Under the pieces are notes generated by a model. It saw nothing but the letters and a program-made list of their open reading frames with translations, searched no databases and was not told the DNA's origin. The position numbers and the translations under genes are program-made. Below, in pieces: positions 1 to 9,700 of a stretch of DNA of 64,000 bases; position 1 is the first letter of the stretch; each line of letters begins with the position of its first letter. Source of the DNA: Streptomyces pseudovenezuelae (GTDB lineage Bacteria; Actinomycetota; Actinomycetes; Streptomycetales; Streptomycetaceae); NCBI RefSeq assembly GCF_029892565.1, contig NZ_JARXVH010000004.1, forward strand, positions 372,001 to 436,000, written 5' to 3'.

Positions 1-531
1 GCCCAGGAAGGACCGGGTGACCTGGGACACCTCGCCGCGACCGCGGCACATGTCACAGGTCTGGGCCGAGGTCCCCGGCGCCGCGCCCTCACCGTTGCAC
101 GTGGTGCAGACGATCGCCGTGTCGACCTGGATGTCCTTCGTGGTGCCGAAGGCCGCCTCGTCCAGCTCGATGTCCAGCCGGATCATGGCGTCCTGGCCCC
201 GGCGGGTCCGCGAGCGCGGGCCGCGCTGCGAGGCCGTGCCGAAGAAGGCGTCCATGATGTCGGAGAAGTTGCCGAAGCCGCCCGCACCGAAGCCGCCGGC
301 ACCGCCGCCGGCCTGCGAGAGCGGGTCGCCGCCGAGGTCGTAGACCTGCTTCTTCTGCGGGTCCGACAGCACCTCGTAGGCGGCGTTGATCTCCTTGAAC
401 CGCTCCTGGGTCTTCGGATCCGGGTTGACGTCCGGGTGCAGCTCGCGCGCGAGCCGACGGAACGCCTTCTTGATCTCATCCTGCGACGCGTCGCGGCGCA
501 CGCCGAGAACGGCGTAGTAGTCCGTGGCCAC
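1..531 (-). CDS. dnaJ: Chaperone DnaJ, N-terminal part (runs off window)
   Basis: Hsp40 co-chaperone that stimulates the ATPase of DnaK. The visible 177 residues start at a GTG at 531 and show a J-domain with the HPD tripeptide, a Gly/Phe-rich linker (GGFGAGGFG), and the start of the zinc-finger region with CTTC and CDMC pairs. The rest, including the second half of the zinc finger and the substrate-binding domain, lies outside the window. The gene begins directly after the hrcA stop codon (532), so the two are surely cotranscribed. The hrcA-dnaJ pairing is the usual arrangement of dnaJ2 in Streptomyces, and it places this copy under the CIRCE operator upstream of hrcA. Confidence 0.95.
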   Translation of the reverse strand, partial: MATDYYAVLGVRRDASQDEIKKAFRRLARELHPDVNPDPKTQERFKEINAAYEVLSDPQKKQVYDLGGDPLSQAGGGAGGFGAGGFGNFSDIMDAFFGTASQRGPRSRTRRGQDAMIRLDIELDEAAFGTTKDIQVDTAIVCTTCNGEGAAPGTSAQTCDMCRGRGEVSQVTRSFLG

Positions 532-1548
532 TTACGACTCCGCCAGGATCTGTCCGACGTACCGTGCCACTGCGCGTACCGCTCCCATCGTTCCCGGGTA
601 ATCCATGCGGGTCGGTCCGACCACGCCGAGCTTGGCGACTGCCTCGCCGCCCGAACCGTAGCCCACCGACACCACCGAAGTGGAGTTGAGTCCCTCGTAG
701 GCGTTCTCGTGACCGATGCGTACGGTCATGCCCGAATCCCCCGCCTCGCCAAGCAACTTGAGAAGGACGACATGTTCCTCCAACGCCTCCAGAACGGGAC
801 GGATGGTGAGGGGGAAGTCATGTCCGAAGCGGGTGAGATTGGCCGTTCCGCCGATCACCAGCCGCTCCTCGTTCTCCTCGACGAGTGTCTCCAGGAGGGT
901 GGAGAGCACCGTCGAGACCGTGCCGCGGTCCTCGACGTCGAAGGCGTCCGGGAGGTCCTCCACGAGCCGGGGGACGTCCGAGAACCGGCGGCCCGCGACC
1001 GTGCTGTTGAGCCGCGCCCGCAGGTCCGCGAGCGAGGCCTCCCCGAAGGGCGCCGGGCAGTCGACCATGCGCTGCTCGACCCGGCCGGTGTCCGTGATCA
1101 GCACCAGCATCAGCCGGGCGGGAGCCAGCGCGAGCAGCTCCACGTGCCGCACGGTCGAGCGGGTCAGCGAGGGGTACTGCACGACGGCGACCTGCCGGGT
1201 GAGCTGCGCGAGCAGCCGCACCGTGCGCGCCACGACGTCGTCGAGGTCGACGGCACCGTCCAGGAAGTTCTGGATGGCGCGCCGCTCGGGACCGCTCATC
1301 GGCTTGACGCCGGCGAGCTTGTCGACGAACAGCCGGTAGCCCTTGTCGGTGGGGATGCGCCCGGCGCTGGTGTGCGGCTGGGCGATGAAGCCCTCGTCCT
1401 CCAGGGCCGCCATGTCGTTGCGCACCGTCGCCGGGGAGACGCCGAGGTTGTGCCGCTCGGTGAGGGCCTTCGACCCGACCGGCTCCTCGGTGCCGACATA
1501 GTCCTGGACGATGGCGCGCAGCACCTGGAGCCTTCGTTCACTCAACAT
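532..1548 (-). CDS. hrcA: Heat-inducible transcription repressor HrcA
   Basis: Repressor of class I heat-shock genes that binds CIRCE operators and is kept active by GroEL. The 338-residue protein has the N-terminal winged-helix domain ([14 protein letters not shown], then the conserved [19 protein letters not shown] stretch) followed by the HrcA dimerisation domain; length is normal for the family. The ATG at 1548 is chosen because GGAGG lies 8 nt upstream; an in-frame GTG at 1557 overlaps that ribosome site. dnaJ follows with no gap. A near-perfect CIRCE sits 38 bp upstream, so the operon is predicted to be autoregulated. Confidence 0.96.
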   Translation of the reverse strand: MLSERRLQVLRAIVQDYVGTEEPVGSKALTERHNLGVSPATVRNDMAALEDEGFIAQPHTSAGRIPTDKGYRLFVDKLAGVKPMSGPERRAIQNFLDGAVDLDDVVARTVRLLAQLTRQVAVVQYPSLTRSTVRHVELLALAPARLMLVLITDTGRVEQRMVDCPAPFGEASLADLRARLNSTVAGRRFSDVPRLVEDLPDAFDVEDRGTVSTVLSTLLETLVEENEERLVIGGTANLTRFGHDFPLTIRPVLEALEEHVVLLKLLGEAGDSGMTVRIGHENAYEGLNSTSVVSVGYGSGGEAVAKLGVVGPTRMDYPGTMGAVRAVARYVGQILAES

Positions 1549-1585
1549 CGCGCACACCTCCAGCAGTCGTCCCCTGGCGCTTCAC

Positions 1586-1612
1586 CTGGCACTCTGTCCG
1601 TCCGAGTGCCAG
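1586..1612 (-). promoter_or_regulatory. CIRCE operator for hrcA-dnaJ
   Basis: The 27-bp sequence is a perfect inverted repeat of two 9-bp arms, CTGGCACTC and GAGTGCCAG, with a 9-bp spacer. This is the CIRCE layout (consensus TTAGCACTC-N9-GAGTGCTAA), differing only at the outer positions of each arm, symmetrically. It lies just upstream of hrcA, as expected for autoregulation. Confidence 0.93.
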
Positions 1613-1698
1613 CGTTCCCCGGCCCAGTGTACGGCGGTGGGGTACCGCCTGGGCAAGGTCGGTCCGGTCGGACGTGCTCGTACCGCTAGCGTCGCCGT

Positions 1699-2433
1699 AT
1701 GACGGTGACTTGGGAAGAGCTGGGGTGGGAGCGGCTGGGGGCCGGAGTGGGGCGCTGCCGGCTGCCCGGCTGGGACTGCACGGCGGGGCTGGTCGTGGGG
1801 GACGGCACGGCTCTCGTGATCGACGCGGGGTCGAGTCTCGCGGAGGGCGCGCTGGTGCGTACGCGCGCCCAGGAGCTCGCCGGCCACCGTGTGACCCATC
1901 TCGCGCTCACGCACCCTCATTTCGACCATGTCCTCGGGGCGGCGGCGTTCGCGAGTGCGGAGGTGTTCGGCGCGGTGGGCCTCGACATGGTGTCCGTCCA
2001 CGCGCGCGAGGAGCTGCGGCTGGACGCGGTGCGCAACGGGCTGGACGAGGGGGCGGCGACCGAGGCCGCGGACGCGCTCGTCGTCCCGCACCACCAGGTC
2101 TCCGGCGAGTGGACGCTCGACCTGGGCGGCGGCCGGCAGGTCCTGCTGGCGAACGTCGGTCCCGGGCACACGGCCCACGACCTGGCGGTCCTCGTCCCCG
2201 CCGCGCCCGACTCCCCCGCGGTGGTGTTCTGCGGCGACCTGGTCGAGGAGTCCGGCGAACCACAGGCGGGCCCGGACGCCGTACCGTCCCACTGGCCGGC
2301 CGCCCTCGACCGCCTCCTCGGCCTCGGCGGCGAGGACGCGCTGTACGTGCCCGGCCACGGGGCGGTGGTGGACGCGGCGTTCGTGCGGGGACAGCGGAAC
2401 GAGCTGGCGGCGCGTTTCGGCGTCTCACCATGA
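1699..2433 (+). CDS. MBL-fold metallo-hydrolase
   Basis: A 244-residue metallo-beta-lactamase-fold hydrolase. The metal site is visible: HPHFDH at residues 72-77, a later GHTAHD histidine, the FCGDLVEE aspartate and the C-terminal PGHG histidine. The fold includes glyoxalase II-like thioesterases, lactonases and other hydrolases, and the substrate cannot be told from sequence. There is no signal peptide, so it is probably cytosolic. No ribosome site precedes the ATG; instead a TAGCGT hexamer ends 6 nt before it, so the mRNA may be leaderless. It is divergent from hrcA, and the DUF3097 gene follows 67 bp downstream. Confidence 0.85.
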   Translation: MTVTWEELGWERLGAGVGRCRLPGWDCTAGLVVGDGTALVIDAGSSLAEGALVRTRAQELAGHRVTHLALTHPHFDHVLGAAAFASAEVFGAVGLDMVSVHAREELRLDAVRNGLDEGAATEAADALVVPHHQVSGEWTLDLGGGRQVLLANVGPGHTAHDLAVLVPAAPDSPAVVFCGDLVEESGEPQAGPDAVPSHWPAALDRLLGLGGEDALYVPGHGAVVDAAFVRGQRNELAARFGVSP

Positions 2434-2500
2434 GGTCGGTCACGGCGTGTCGCCGCGATCTGCACGACGTGACGGCGGCGCTTCTCCTATCGTCATCCGA

Positions 2501-3307
2501 ATGCGCCAGTACTCCGCCGACCTGACCCCGCCGTGGAAGAAGCCGAAGCCCGTTCCCGAGGTCCCGGCGGAGGCCGGACTGGTCGTGGAGGAGCCCGGCA
2601 CCGGTTTCTGCGGCGCGGTGATCCGCTGCGAGGCGGGCACGGTGACCCTGGAGGACCGCTTCGGCAAGCACCGGGTGTTCCCGATGGAGCCGCGCGGGTT
2701 CCTGCTTGAGGGCCGTGTGGTGACCCTCGTACGCCCCGCTTCGGGCCCCGTCCGGCCCTCCCGTACGGCATCCGGTTCGGTCGCCGTGCCGAGCGCACGC
2801 GCGCGTGTGGCGCGTGCCGGGCGCATCTACGTCGAGGGGCGGCACGACGCGGAACTGGTCGAGCGGGTGTGGGGCGACGACCTGCGCGTCGAGGGCGTGG
2901 TCGTGGAGTACCTGGAGGGCGTCGACGATCTGCCCGCCATCGTGGACGAGTTCGGGCCGGGCCCGGACGCCCGCCTCGGCATCCTGGTGGACCACCTGGT
3001 GCCGGGCACCAAGGAGTGGCGCATCGCCCAGTCGGTCACCAGCGAGCACGCGCTCGTGGTCGGCCACCCCTACATCGACATCTGGGAGGCCGTGAAACCG
3101 TCCTCCCTCGGCATCGAGGCCTGGCCCCGGATCCCGCACGGCCAGGACTGGAAGACGGGCGTGTGCCGGTCGCTGGGTTGGCCGGAAAACACCGGTGCGG
3201 CCTGGCAGGCGATCCTGGGCCGGGTGCGGTCGTACAAAGACCTGGAGCCGGAGCTGCTGGGGCGGGTGGAGGAACTGATCGACTTCGTCACGACACCCGG
3301 CGACTGA
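2501..3307 (+). CDS. DUF3097 domain protein, Toprim-like
   Basis: A 268-residue actinobacterial protein matching the DUF3097 type. The N-terminal part (residues 1-100) looks like a small beta domain (WKKPKP, GFCGAVIRC). The C-terminal part starts at GRIYVEGRHDAELVERVWG and contains ARLGILVDHL. A V-E-G...D-A-E-L-V motif followed by a hydrophobic strand ending in Asp resembles a Toprim metal site as in DnaG and OLD-type nucleases; this is inference and no activity is established. The ATG lacks a Shine-Dalgarno site and has TATCGT 7 nt upstream, suggesting a leaderless transcript of its own. Confidence 0.85.
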   Translation: MRQYSADLTPPWKKPKPVPEVPAEAGLVVEEPGTGFCGAVIRCEAGTVTLEDRFGKHRVFPMEPRGFLLEGRVVTLVRPASGPVRPSRTASGSVAVPSARARVARAGRIYVEGRHDAELVERVWGDDLRVEGVVVEYLEGVDDLPAIVDEFGPGPDARLGILVDHLVPGTKEWRIAQSVTSEHALVVGHPYIDIWEAVKPSSLGIEAWPRIPHGQDWKTGVCRSLGWPENTGAAWQAILGRVRSYKDLEPELLGRVEELIDFVTTPGD

Positions 3308-3360
3308 CCGCCGAGTCCCCCGACCGTCCGGTCCCCCGACCGTTCAGTCCACGGGGCCGC

Positions 3361-4593
3361 TCAGTCCACCAGGTCCCGCACCACCGCGTCCGCCAGCAGC
3401 CGCCCCCGCAGCGTGAGCGCAGCCCGCCCCTCCTCGTACGGTCCGGCCTTCAGCAGGCCGTCCGTCAGCGCCCGGCGTGCGGCCTTGAGGCCCTCCTCGT
3501 GCAGCAGCGACAGCGGTACGCCCTCGCGCAGCCGCAGCTCCAGCAGGATCCGCTCCACACGCCGGTCCTCCGCCGAGAGCAGTTCGCGCCCGGCCCCCGG
3601 CGACCGGCCCGCCGCCAGCGCCCCCGCGTACGCCCCCGGGTGTTTCACGTTCCACCAGCGCACCCCGCCGACGTGGGAGTGGGCGCCGGGGCCCGCACCC
3701 CACCAGTCGGCGCCGCGCCAGTACAGCTCGTTGTGCAGACAGCGGCCGGCGTCGGAGGTGGCCCAGTTGGAGACCTCGTACCAGTCGTAGCCCGCCTCCG
3801 AAAGGACCGATTCCGCGATCAGGTACCGGTCCGCGTGGACATCGTCGTCGGTCATCGGGACCTCGCCGCGGCGGATACGACGGGCCAGCTGGGTGCCCTC
3901 CTCGACGATCAGGGCGTACGCGCTGACGTGGTCGGGTCCGGCGCCGAGCGCCGCTTCCAGGGACGCCCGCCAGTCGTCGTCCGTCTCGCCGGGGGTGCCG
4001 TAGATCAGGTCGAGGTTGACGTGCTCGAAGCCCGCCGCACGGGCCTCCGCGACGCAGGCCTCGGGGCGGCCGGGGGTGTGGGTGCGGTCCAGGATCTTCA
4101 GGACGTGCTGCTTGGCGCTCTGCATGCCGAAGGAGATCCGGTTGAAGCCGCCCTCGCGGAGCGTGGCCAGATACCGCGGGTCGACCGACTCCGGGTTCGC
4201 CTCCGTGGTGACCTCCGCGTCGGCCGCGAGACCGAACTCGTCGCGGACCGCGCCCAGCATCCGCACGAGATCGTCGGCGGCCAGCAGCGTCGGCGTACCG
4301 CCCCCGACGAACACCGTGCGGACCGGCCGTGGGTCGTCGCCCAGGACCTTGCGGGCCAGGCGGACCTCGTCGATCAGGGTGTCGGCGTAGTTGTCGCGGG
4401 AGGCGAGGACACCGCCGGTGCCGCGCAGCTCGGTGGCGGTGTAGGTGTTGAAGTCGCAGTAGCCGCAGCGGGTCGCGCAGTACGGGACGTGCAGATAGAA
4501 CCCGAGCGGGCGGTCGGCGGCGCCGGCCAGCGCGGCCTGCGGGAGTGCGCCGTCGTCGGGGACCGGTTCACCGTCGGGGAGTGCGGAAGGCAT
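3361..4593 (-). CDS. hemW: Heme chaperone HemW (radical SAM, coproporphyrinogen oxidase-like)
   Basis: A 410-residue radical SAM protein. The [4Fe-4S] motif CATRCGYC is at residues 39-46 of the form starting MPSALPD, followed by SAM-binding motifs (GGGTPTLL) and the C-terminal HemN/HemW domain. Proteins of this length lacking the HemN N-terminal extension are HemW, which binds and delivers heme rather than oxidising coproporphyrinogen; many are still misnamed HemN. The ATG at 4593 matches the usual streptomycete N-terminus, although an in-frame ATG at 4602 exists and neither has a well-spaced ribosome site. It is convergent with the DUF3097 gene. Confidence 0.9.
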   Translation of the reverse strand: MPSALPDGEPVPDDGALPQAALAGAADRPLGFYLHVPYCATRCGYCDFNTYTATELRGTGGVLASRDNYADTLIDEVRLARKVLGDDPRPVRTVFVGGGTPTLLAADDLVRMLGAVRDEFGLAADAEVTTEANPESVDPRYLATLREGGFNRISFGMQSAKQHVLKILDRTHTPGRPEACVAEARAAGFEHVNLDLIYGTPGETDDDWRASLEAALGAGPDHVSAYALIVEEGTQLARRIRRGEVPMTDDDVHADRYLIAESVLSEAGYDWYEVSNWATSDAGRCLHNELYWRGADWWGAGPGAHSHVGGVRWWNVKHPGAYAGALAAGRSPGAGRELLSAEDRRVERILLELRLREGVPLSLLHEEGLKAARRALTDGLLKAGPYEEGRAALTLRGRLLADAVVRDLVD

Positions 4594-4675
4594 GCCTTCC
4601 ATTGTCCAGCACGGCGACCCGGTCCTCGTCCGGCCGTTTCCGGTACGACGGTCCGGCCCTTGTCCGGTACGCCGC

Positions 4676-6598
4676 TCAGGCCAGTTCCGCCTGGAGGACC
4701 AGGAGCGCCAGGTCGTCCTCCGGTGGCTTGCCGCCGAACTCGTGGACCAGCCGGCGGATGCGCTCCGCGATCAGCTCGGCGCTCAGTCCCGCGCACCCGG
4801 CGAGCGCCGTCGCGAGGCCGTCGCCGTCGTCGAACTGGCGGGGCCCTGAGCGCCGTTCGGTCACGCCGTCGGTGACGCAGAGCAGGGTGTCGCCGGGGCG
4901 CAGTTCGAAGGTCTCGCTGGCGTACGTCTCGTCCTCGATGACGCCGAGGAGCATCTGCGGGCGCGCGGCCGTGCACACGCCGCCGTCGGGGCCGAGCAGG
5001 AGCGGCAGCGGGTGTCCGGCGGAGGCGAGGGTGCAGCGCACTCCGCCGTCGAAGGGGGCCAGCTCGCCGTAGAGGAGGGACAGGAAGCGGGTCTGCGGGC
5101 CGTCGCCGGGGCCGGGCGGGCGGACGAGGGCCCGGGCGGCGGCGTCGGCGGCCTCCGTGGCGTCGTCGAGGAGGAGGCGGTTGAGGCGGTCCAGGACGTC
5201 GGCGACGCGGTAGCCCTCGCGGGCCAGCAGCCGCAGCCAGGGGCGGGCCAGGCCGATGACGACGGCGGCCTCGGGGCCCTTGCCCTGGACGTCGCCGACG
5301 GCGAAGCACCAGCGGCCGTCGCCGGCCGGGAAGAGGTCGTAGAAGTCGCCGCTGGGGCCGCCCTTGTCGCAGGGTTCGTAGACGAGGGCGCTGTGCACGC
5401 CGGGGATCTCGGCGACGGCGACGGGCAGCAGGCCGCGCTGCAGGACCCGGCTGATGGTGGCCTGGCGGGCGTACTGGCGGGCCGCGCCGACGGCGAGCGC
5501 GACCCGGCGGCTGAGGTCCTCGATCAGCCCGGTGACCTCGTCGGGAAAACGCAGCAGCCCGGACCGCCCGATGACCAGCGTGCCGAGCGGGCGGCCGCCG
5601 GCGATCAGCCGGTACGCGAGTGCCGTGCCGTGCGGGCCCAGCGCGCCCTTGGGCCAGGGGTAGCCGGCGGGTCCGGGCCGGGAGGCGTCGGCCGGGTGCG
5701 GCGGGACCTTCTCCAGGGCCCGGCGCAGTTCCTCGATGCGGTTCTCGCTGCCGTGCCAGACGCGGGCCAAGCGCAGCCCGGTGCCGCCGGAGCCGTCGGC
5801 CCAGCCGCCGCGGCCGGTGGCCTCGTCCTCCAGCCAGACCGCGCACCAGTCGGCGAACCGGGGCACGATCAGCTGTCCGGCGAGCGCGGCGACCAGGTTC
5901 TCGTCGAGCTGCCCGGCCAGCAGGTCGGAGGCCTCCGCGAGGAACGACAGGGCGCCGCGGTCCAGCCACTCGCGGTCGTGCTCGGCGCGCAGGGGTTCGG
6001 GGGCGAGGATCTCGGCGGCGTCGAGGCCCTGGGTCACGGCGTGCCGGCCGGTGTACTCCTCGATGCCGTCCACGGCCGTGGTGCCCTCGGCGGACAGCCG
6101 CGCCCAGACCGTCTTGGCGCCCCTGCGGTAGGTGACGCCCCAGGACTCGGCGAGCGTGGAGACCAGGCGCAGTCCGCGGCCGTGCTCCGGCGTCTCCTGC
6201 GGCCCCCGCTGGTCCGTGTCGCGGGGCGCGCGGGAGGGGTGGTGGTCGCAGACCTCGACGACCACGTCGCCGCTCGCCTCCTCCATCCGGCACGCCACCT
6301 CGACGTCGGTGCCGGCGTGCACGACGGCGTTGGTGACGAGTTCGCTGACCACGACCACGGCGTCGTCGGCCAGCCGGTCGGTGAGGTGCTCGGTGCCGGG
6401 CAGATCGACCTCGGCCCATTCGGTGAGGGCGGCGCGCACGATCGCGCGGGCGGTGCCGGGCGCGAGAGGGCTCCCGGGGAGCGCGGCGGACTTCTGCGCG
6501 CGCGGGCGCACACCGCCCGAGCGCCGCTCCGCGCTCCTGTGCGCGGGCGCATCAGAAGCACGGGAGGCGGTCTCCCGTTGCGTCGGAATGGCCCCCAT
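4676..6598 (-). CDS. ATP-binding/GAF/SpoIIE-type PP2C phosphatase
   Basis: A 640-residue regulator combining opposing activities of the partner-switching pathway. The N-terminal third is an anti-sigma-factor kinase-type HATPase (SELVTNAVVHAG N-box, then HGRGLRLVS). The middle is a GAF-like sensor region. The C-terminal third is a PP2C/SpoIIE phosphatase with metal-binding SGDFYDLF and GDVQGKG. Such proteins usually act on STAS anti-anti-sigma factors; no STAS or sigma gene is visible nearby, so partners are unknown. The ATG at 6598 is preceded by GGGGAG 6 nt upstream; an earlier in-frame ATG lacks one. It is divergent from the histidine kinase 102 bp away, suggesting a shared regulatory region. 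Confidence 0.9.
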   Translation of the reverse strand: MGAIPTQRETASRASDAPAHRSAERRSGGVRPRAQKSAALPGSPLAPGTARAIVRAALTEWAEVDLPGTEHLTDRLADDAVVVVSELVTNAVVHAGTDVEVACRMEEASGDVVVEVCDHHPSRAPRDTDQRGPQETPEHGRGLRLVSTLAESWGVTYRRGAKTVWARLSAEGTTAVDGIEEYTGRHAVTQGLDAAEILAPEPLRAEHDREWLDRGALSFLAEASDLLAGQLDENLVAALAGQLIVPRFADWCAVWLEDEATGRGGWADGSGGTGLRLARVWHGSENRIEELRRALEKVPPHPADASRPGPAGYPWPKGALGPHGTALAYRLIAGGRPLGTLVIGRSGLLRFPDEVTGLIEDLSRRVALAVGAARQYARQATISRVLQRGLLPVAVAEIPGVHSALVYEPCDKGGPSGDFYDLFPAGDGRWCFAVGDVQGKGPEAAVVIGLARPWLRLLAREGYRVADVLDRLNRLLLDDATEAADAAARALVRPPGPGDGPQTRFLSLLYGELAPFDGGVRCTLASAGHPLPLLLGPDGGVCTAARPQMLLGVIEDETYASETFELRPGDTLLCVTDGVTERRSGPRQFDDGDGLATALAGCAGLSAELIAERIRRLVHEFGGKPPEDDLALLVLQAELA

Positions 6599-6700
6599 GG
6601 ACAGCTCCCCGAACGGTTCGCACGAATACACCTCAGTGGATGCCGACAGAGTGACAGACTGACCACGCCCATAAGCGCCGAGTTACCGAAGTGGGCCGCC

Positions 6701-9700
6701 ATGAGTGAGAACAGTGGTACGCGTGTGCTCGAAGACGGTCAGAAACCGGAACTGCTTCGAGCATCGGAGCTGCGCCCTCTGCTCGCCGCGATGACCGCGG
6801 CCCGGGACGGTGACTTCACCAAAGTGCCGGAAACCGGCCATGGGTTGGTGGCCGAACTGACGGCCGCCTTCAACCAGGTCGTGGACCGCAGCACGCACTT
6901 CAACACCGAGGTGCAGCGGGTGAAGCGGGAGCTGGTGCGGCACGGGCGGCTCGACGAGCGGCTCAGCGCCAGTCCGGGGCAAGGTGCCTGGACCACCCGG
7001 GTCAACGATGTGAACCAGTTGCTGGACGCCCTGGTGGCACCGGCGGCCAACGCGACGCGCGTGCTGGACGCGGTGGCCGGCGGCGATCTGACCCAGCGGG
7101 TCGATCTGCACGACGGCAACCGGCAGTTGCGCGGTGATCTGCGCCGCCTTGGCCGGGCCGTGAACAAGATGGTGGACCAGCTGTCGCTGTTCACCGGCGA
7201 GGTGACCCGGGTCGCGCGCGAGGTGGGCACGGAGGGGCGGCTCGGCGGGCGGGCCAAGGTGACGGGTCTGTCCGGCAGTTGGCGTGATGTGACCGAGGCG
7301 GTCAACACCATGGCCTCCCGGCTGACCGCGCAGGTGCGGGACATCGCCCTGGTGACGACGGCGGTGGCGCGCGGCGACCTGACCCGTACGGTGACCGTCG
7401 AGGCGACCGGTGAGCTGCTCGAACTGAAGCTGACCGTGAACACGATGGTGGACCAGCTCTCCGCCTTCGCCGACGAGGTCACCCGGGTCGCCCGCGAGGT
7501 GGGCACCGAGGGGCAGTTGGGCGGGCGGGCCCAGGTGCGAGGCGTCTCCGGCGTCTGGAAGGACCTCACCGACAACGTCAACTTCATGGCCTCGAACCTG
7601 ACTTCGCAGGTCCGCAACATCGCCCAGGTGACGACCGCCGTGGCCAACGGCGACCTGTCGCAGAAGATCACCGTGGACGCCCAGGGCGAGATCCTGGAGC
7701 TGAAGTCGACCATCAACACGATGGTGGACCAGCTCTCCGCCTTCGCCGACGAGGTCACCCGCGTCGCCCGCGAGGTCGGCACCGAGGGCAACCTCGGCGG
7801 GCGGGCCCAGGTGCGAGGCGTCTCCGGCGTCTGGAAGGACCTCACCGACAACGTCAACTTCATGGCGGACAACCTCACTTCGCAGGTCCGCAACATCGCG
7901 CTCGTCTCCACCGCCGTGGCCCAGGGCGACCTCGGCAAGAAGATCACGGTCGAGGCGAAGGGCGAGATCCTGGAGCTGAAGTCCACGATCAACACGATGG
8001 TGGACCAGCTCTCCGCCTTCGCCGACGAGGTCACCCGCGTCGCCCGCGAGGTCGGCACCGAAGGCAACCTCGGCGGACAGGCCCAGGTGCGAGGCGTCTC
8101 CGGCGTCTGGAAAGACCTCACCGACAACGTCAACTTCATGGCCCTGAACCTGACTTCGCAGGTCCGCAACATCGCCCAGGTGACGACCGCCGTGGCCAAC
8201 GGCGACCTGTCGAAGAAGATCACGGTCGACGCACGCGGCGAGATCCTGGAGCTGAAGGACACCGTCAACACGATGGTGGAGCAACTGCGGGCCTTCGCCG
8301 ACGAGGTGACCCGGGTGGCCCGCGAGGTCGGCACCGACGGCCGACTGGGCGGCCGGGCCCAGGTGTTGGGCGTCTCCGGTGTCTGGCGTGACCTCACCGA
8401 CAACGTCAACTACATGGCCGACAACCTCACTTCACAGGTGCGGAACATCGCCCAGGTCACCACGGCCGTGGCCAACGGCGACCTGTCGAAGAAGATCGAC
8501 GTGGACGCGCGCGGCGAGATCCTGGAACTGAAGACCGCCATCAACACCATGGTCGACACGCTGTCCTCCTTCTCCTCCGAGGTCACCCGGGTGGCCCGCG
8601 AGGTCGGCTCCGAGGGCCAACTCGGCGGCCAGGCACGGGTGGAGGGCGTGTACGGCACCTGGAAGCGCCTGACGACGAACGTGAACGAACTCGCGTCGAA
8701 CCTGACCACCCAGGTCCGCGCGATCGCCGAGGTCGCCTCCGCCGTGGCCCAGGGTGACATGTCCCGCTCGATCACGGTGGAGACGCAGGGCGAGGTCGCC
8801 GAGCTCAAGGACAACATCAACCTGATGGTGGCCAACCTGCGCGAGACGACCCGCGCGAAGGACTGGCTGGAATCCAACCTGGCCCGGCTGGCCGCGCTGA
8901 TGCAGGGCCACCGGGACCTGATGGAGGTCGCCGACCTGATCCTACGCGAGCTGACGCCGCTGGTGAACGCGCAGTACGGCGCGTTCTTCCTGGCCGACCC
9001 GGACGAGGACGGCGCGGCCCTGCGCACAACCGTTCCTGCGAAAGGGCTGGCGTTCATCGCCGGGTACGGGTCGGCGCAGGGCGCGACCGTCGACACCGGC
9101 GGCATGCCGGTGCACGGCCTGGTCCGCCAGGCGGCCCGCGAGAAGAAACGGATCCTGGTGGAGGAGGCCCCGCCGGACTACATCAAGATCAACAGCGGGC
9201 TCGGCGAGGCCGCGCCGGCCAGCGTCGTCATCATCCCGATCCTCTTCGAGGACAAGCTCCTCGGCGTGATCGAGCTGGCCTCCTTCTCCCGCTTCTCCGA
9301 CGTCCACCTGGCCTTCTTCGACCAGTTCGTGAACACCATCGGCGTCGCGATCAACACCATCATCGCCAACTCCCGCACCGAGTCCCTGCTCGGCGAGTCC
9401 CAACGCCTGGCCATGCAGCTCCAGGAACGCTCGGACGAACTCCAGAAGCAGCAGGCGGAGTTGCAGCGCTCGAACGCCGAACTGGAGGACAAGGCGGCCC
9501 TGTTGGCCACCAGCTCCCAGTACAAGTCGGAGTTCCTGGCGAACATGTCGCACGAGCTGCGCACCCCGCTGAACTCCCTGCTGATCCTGGCCCGGCTGCT
9601 CTCCGACAACCCGGACGGCCATCTCACCGACCAGGAGGTCCAGTTCGCCACCACCATCCACCGCTCCGGCTCGGACCTCCTCCAACTGATCAACGACATC

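Noticed and set aside
3308..3360. Terminator between DUF3097 and hemW
   Set aside because: Repeated CCCGACCGT words but no stable, well-formed stem.
5012..6700. Long open frame continuing upstream of the hybrid kinase
   Set aside because: It overlaps the minus-strand PP2C gene completely; the domain content and start context place the kinase start at 6701.
7196..8830. CRISPR-like periodicity
   Set aside because: Period is 276 bp, in frame and without unique spacers; it is a protein-coding HAMP repeat.
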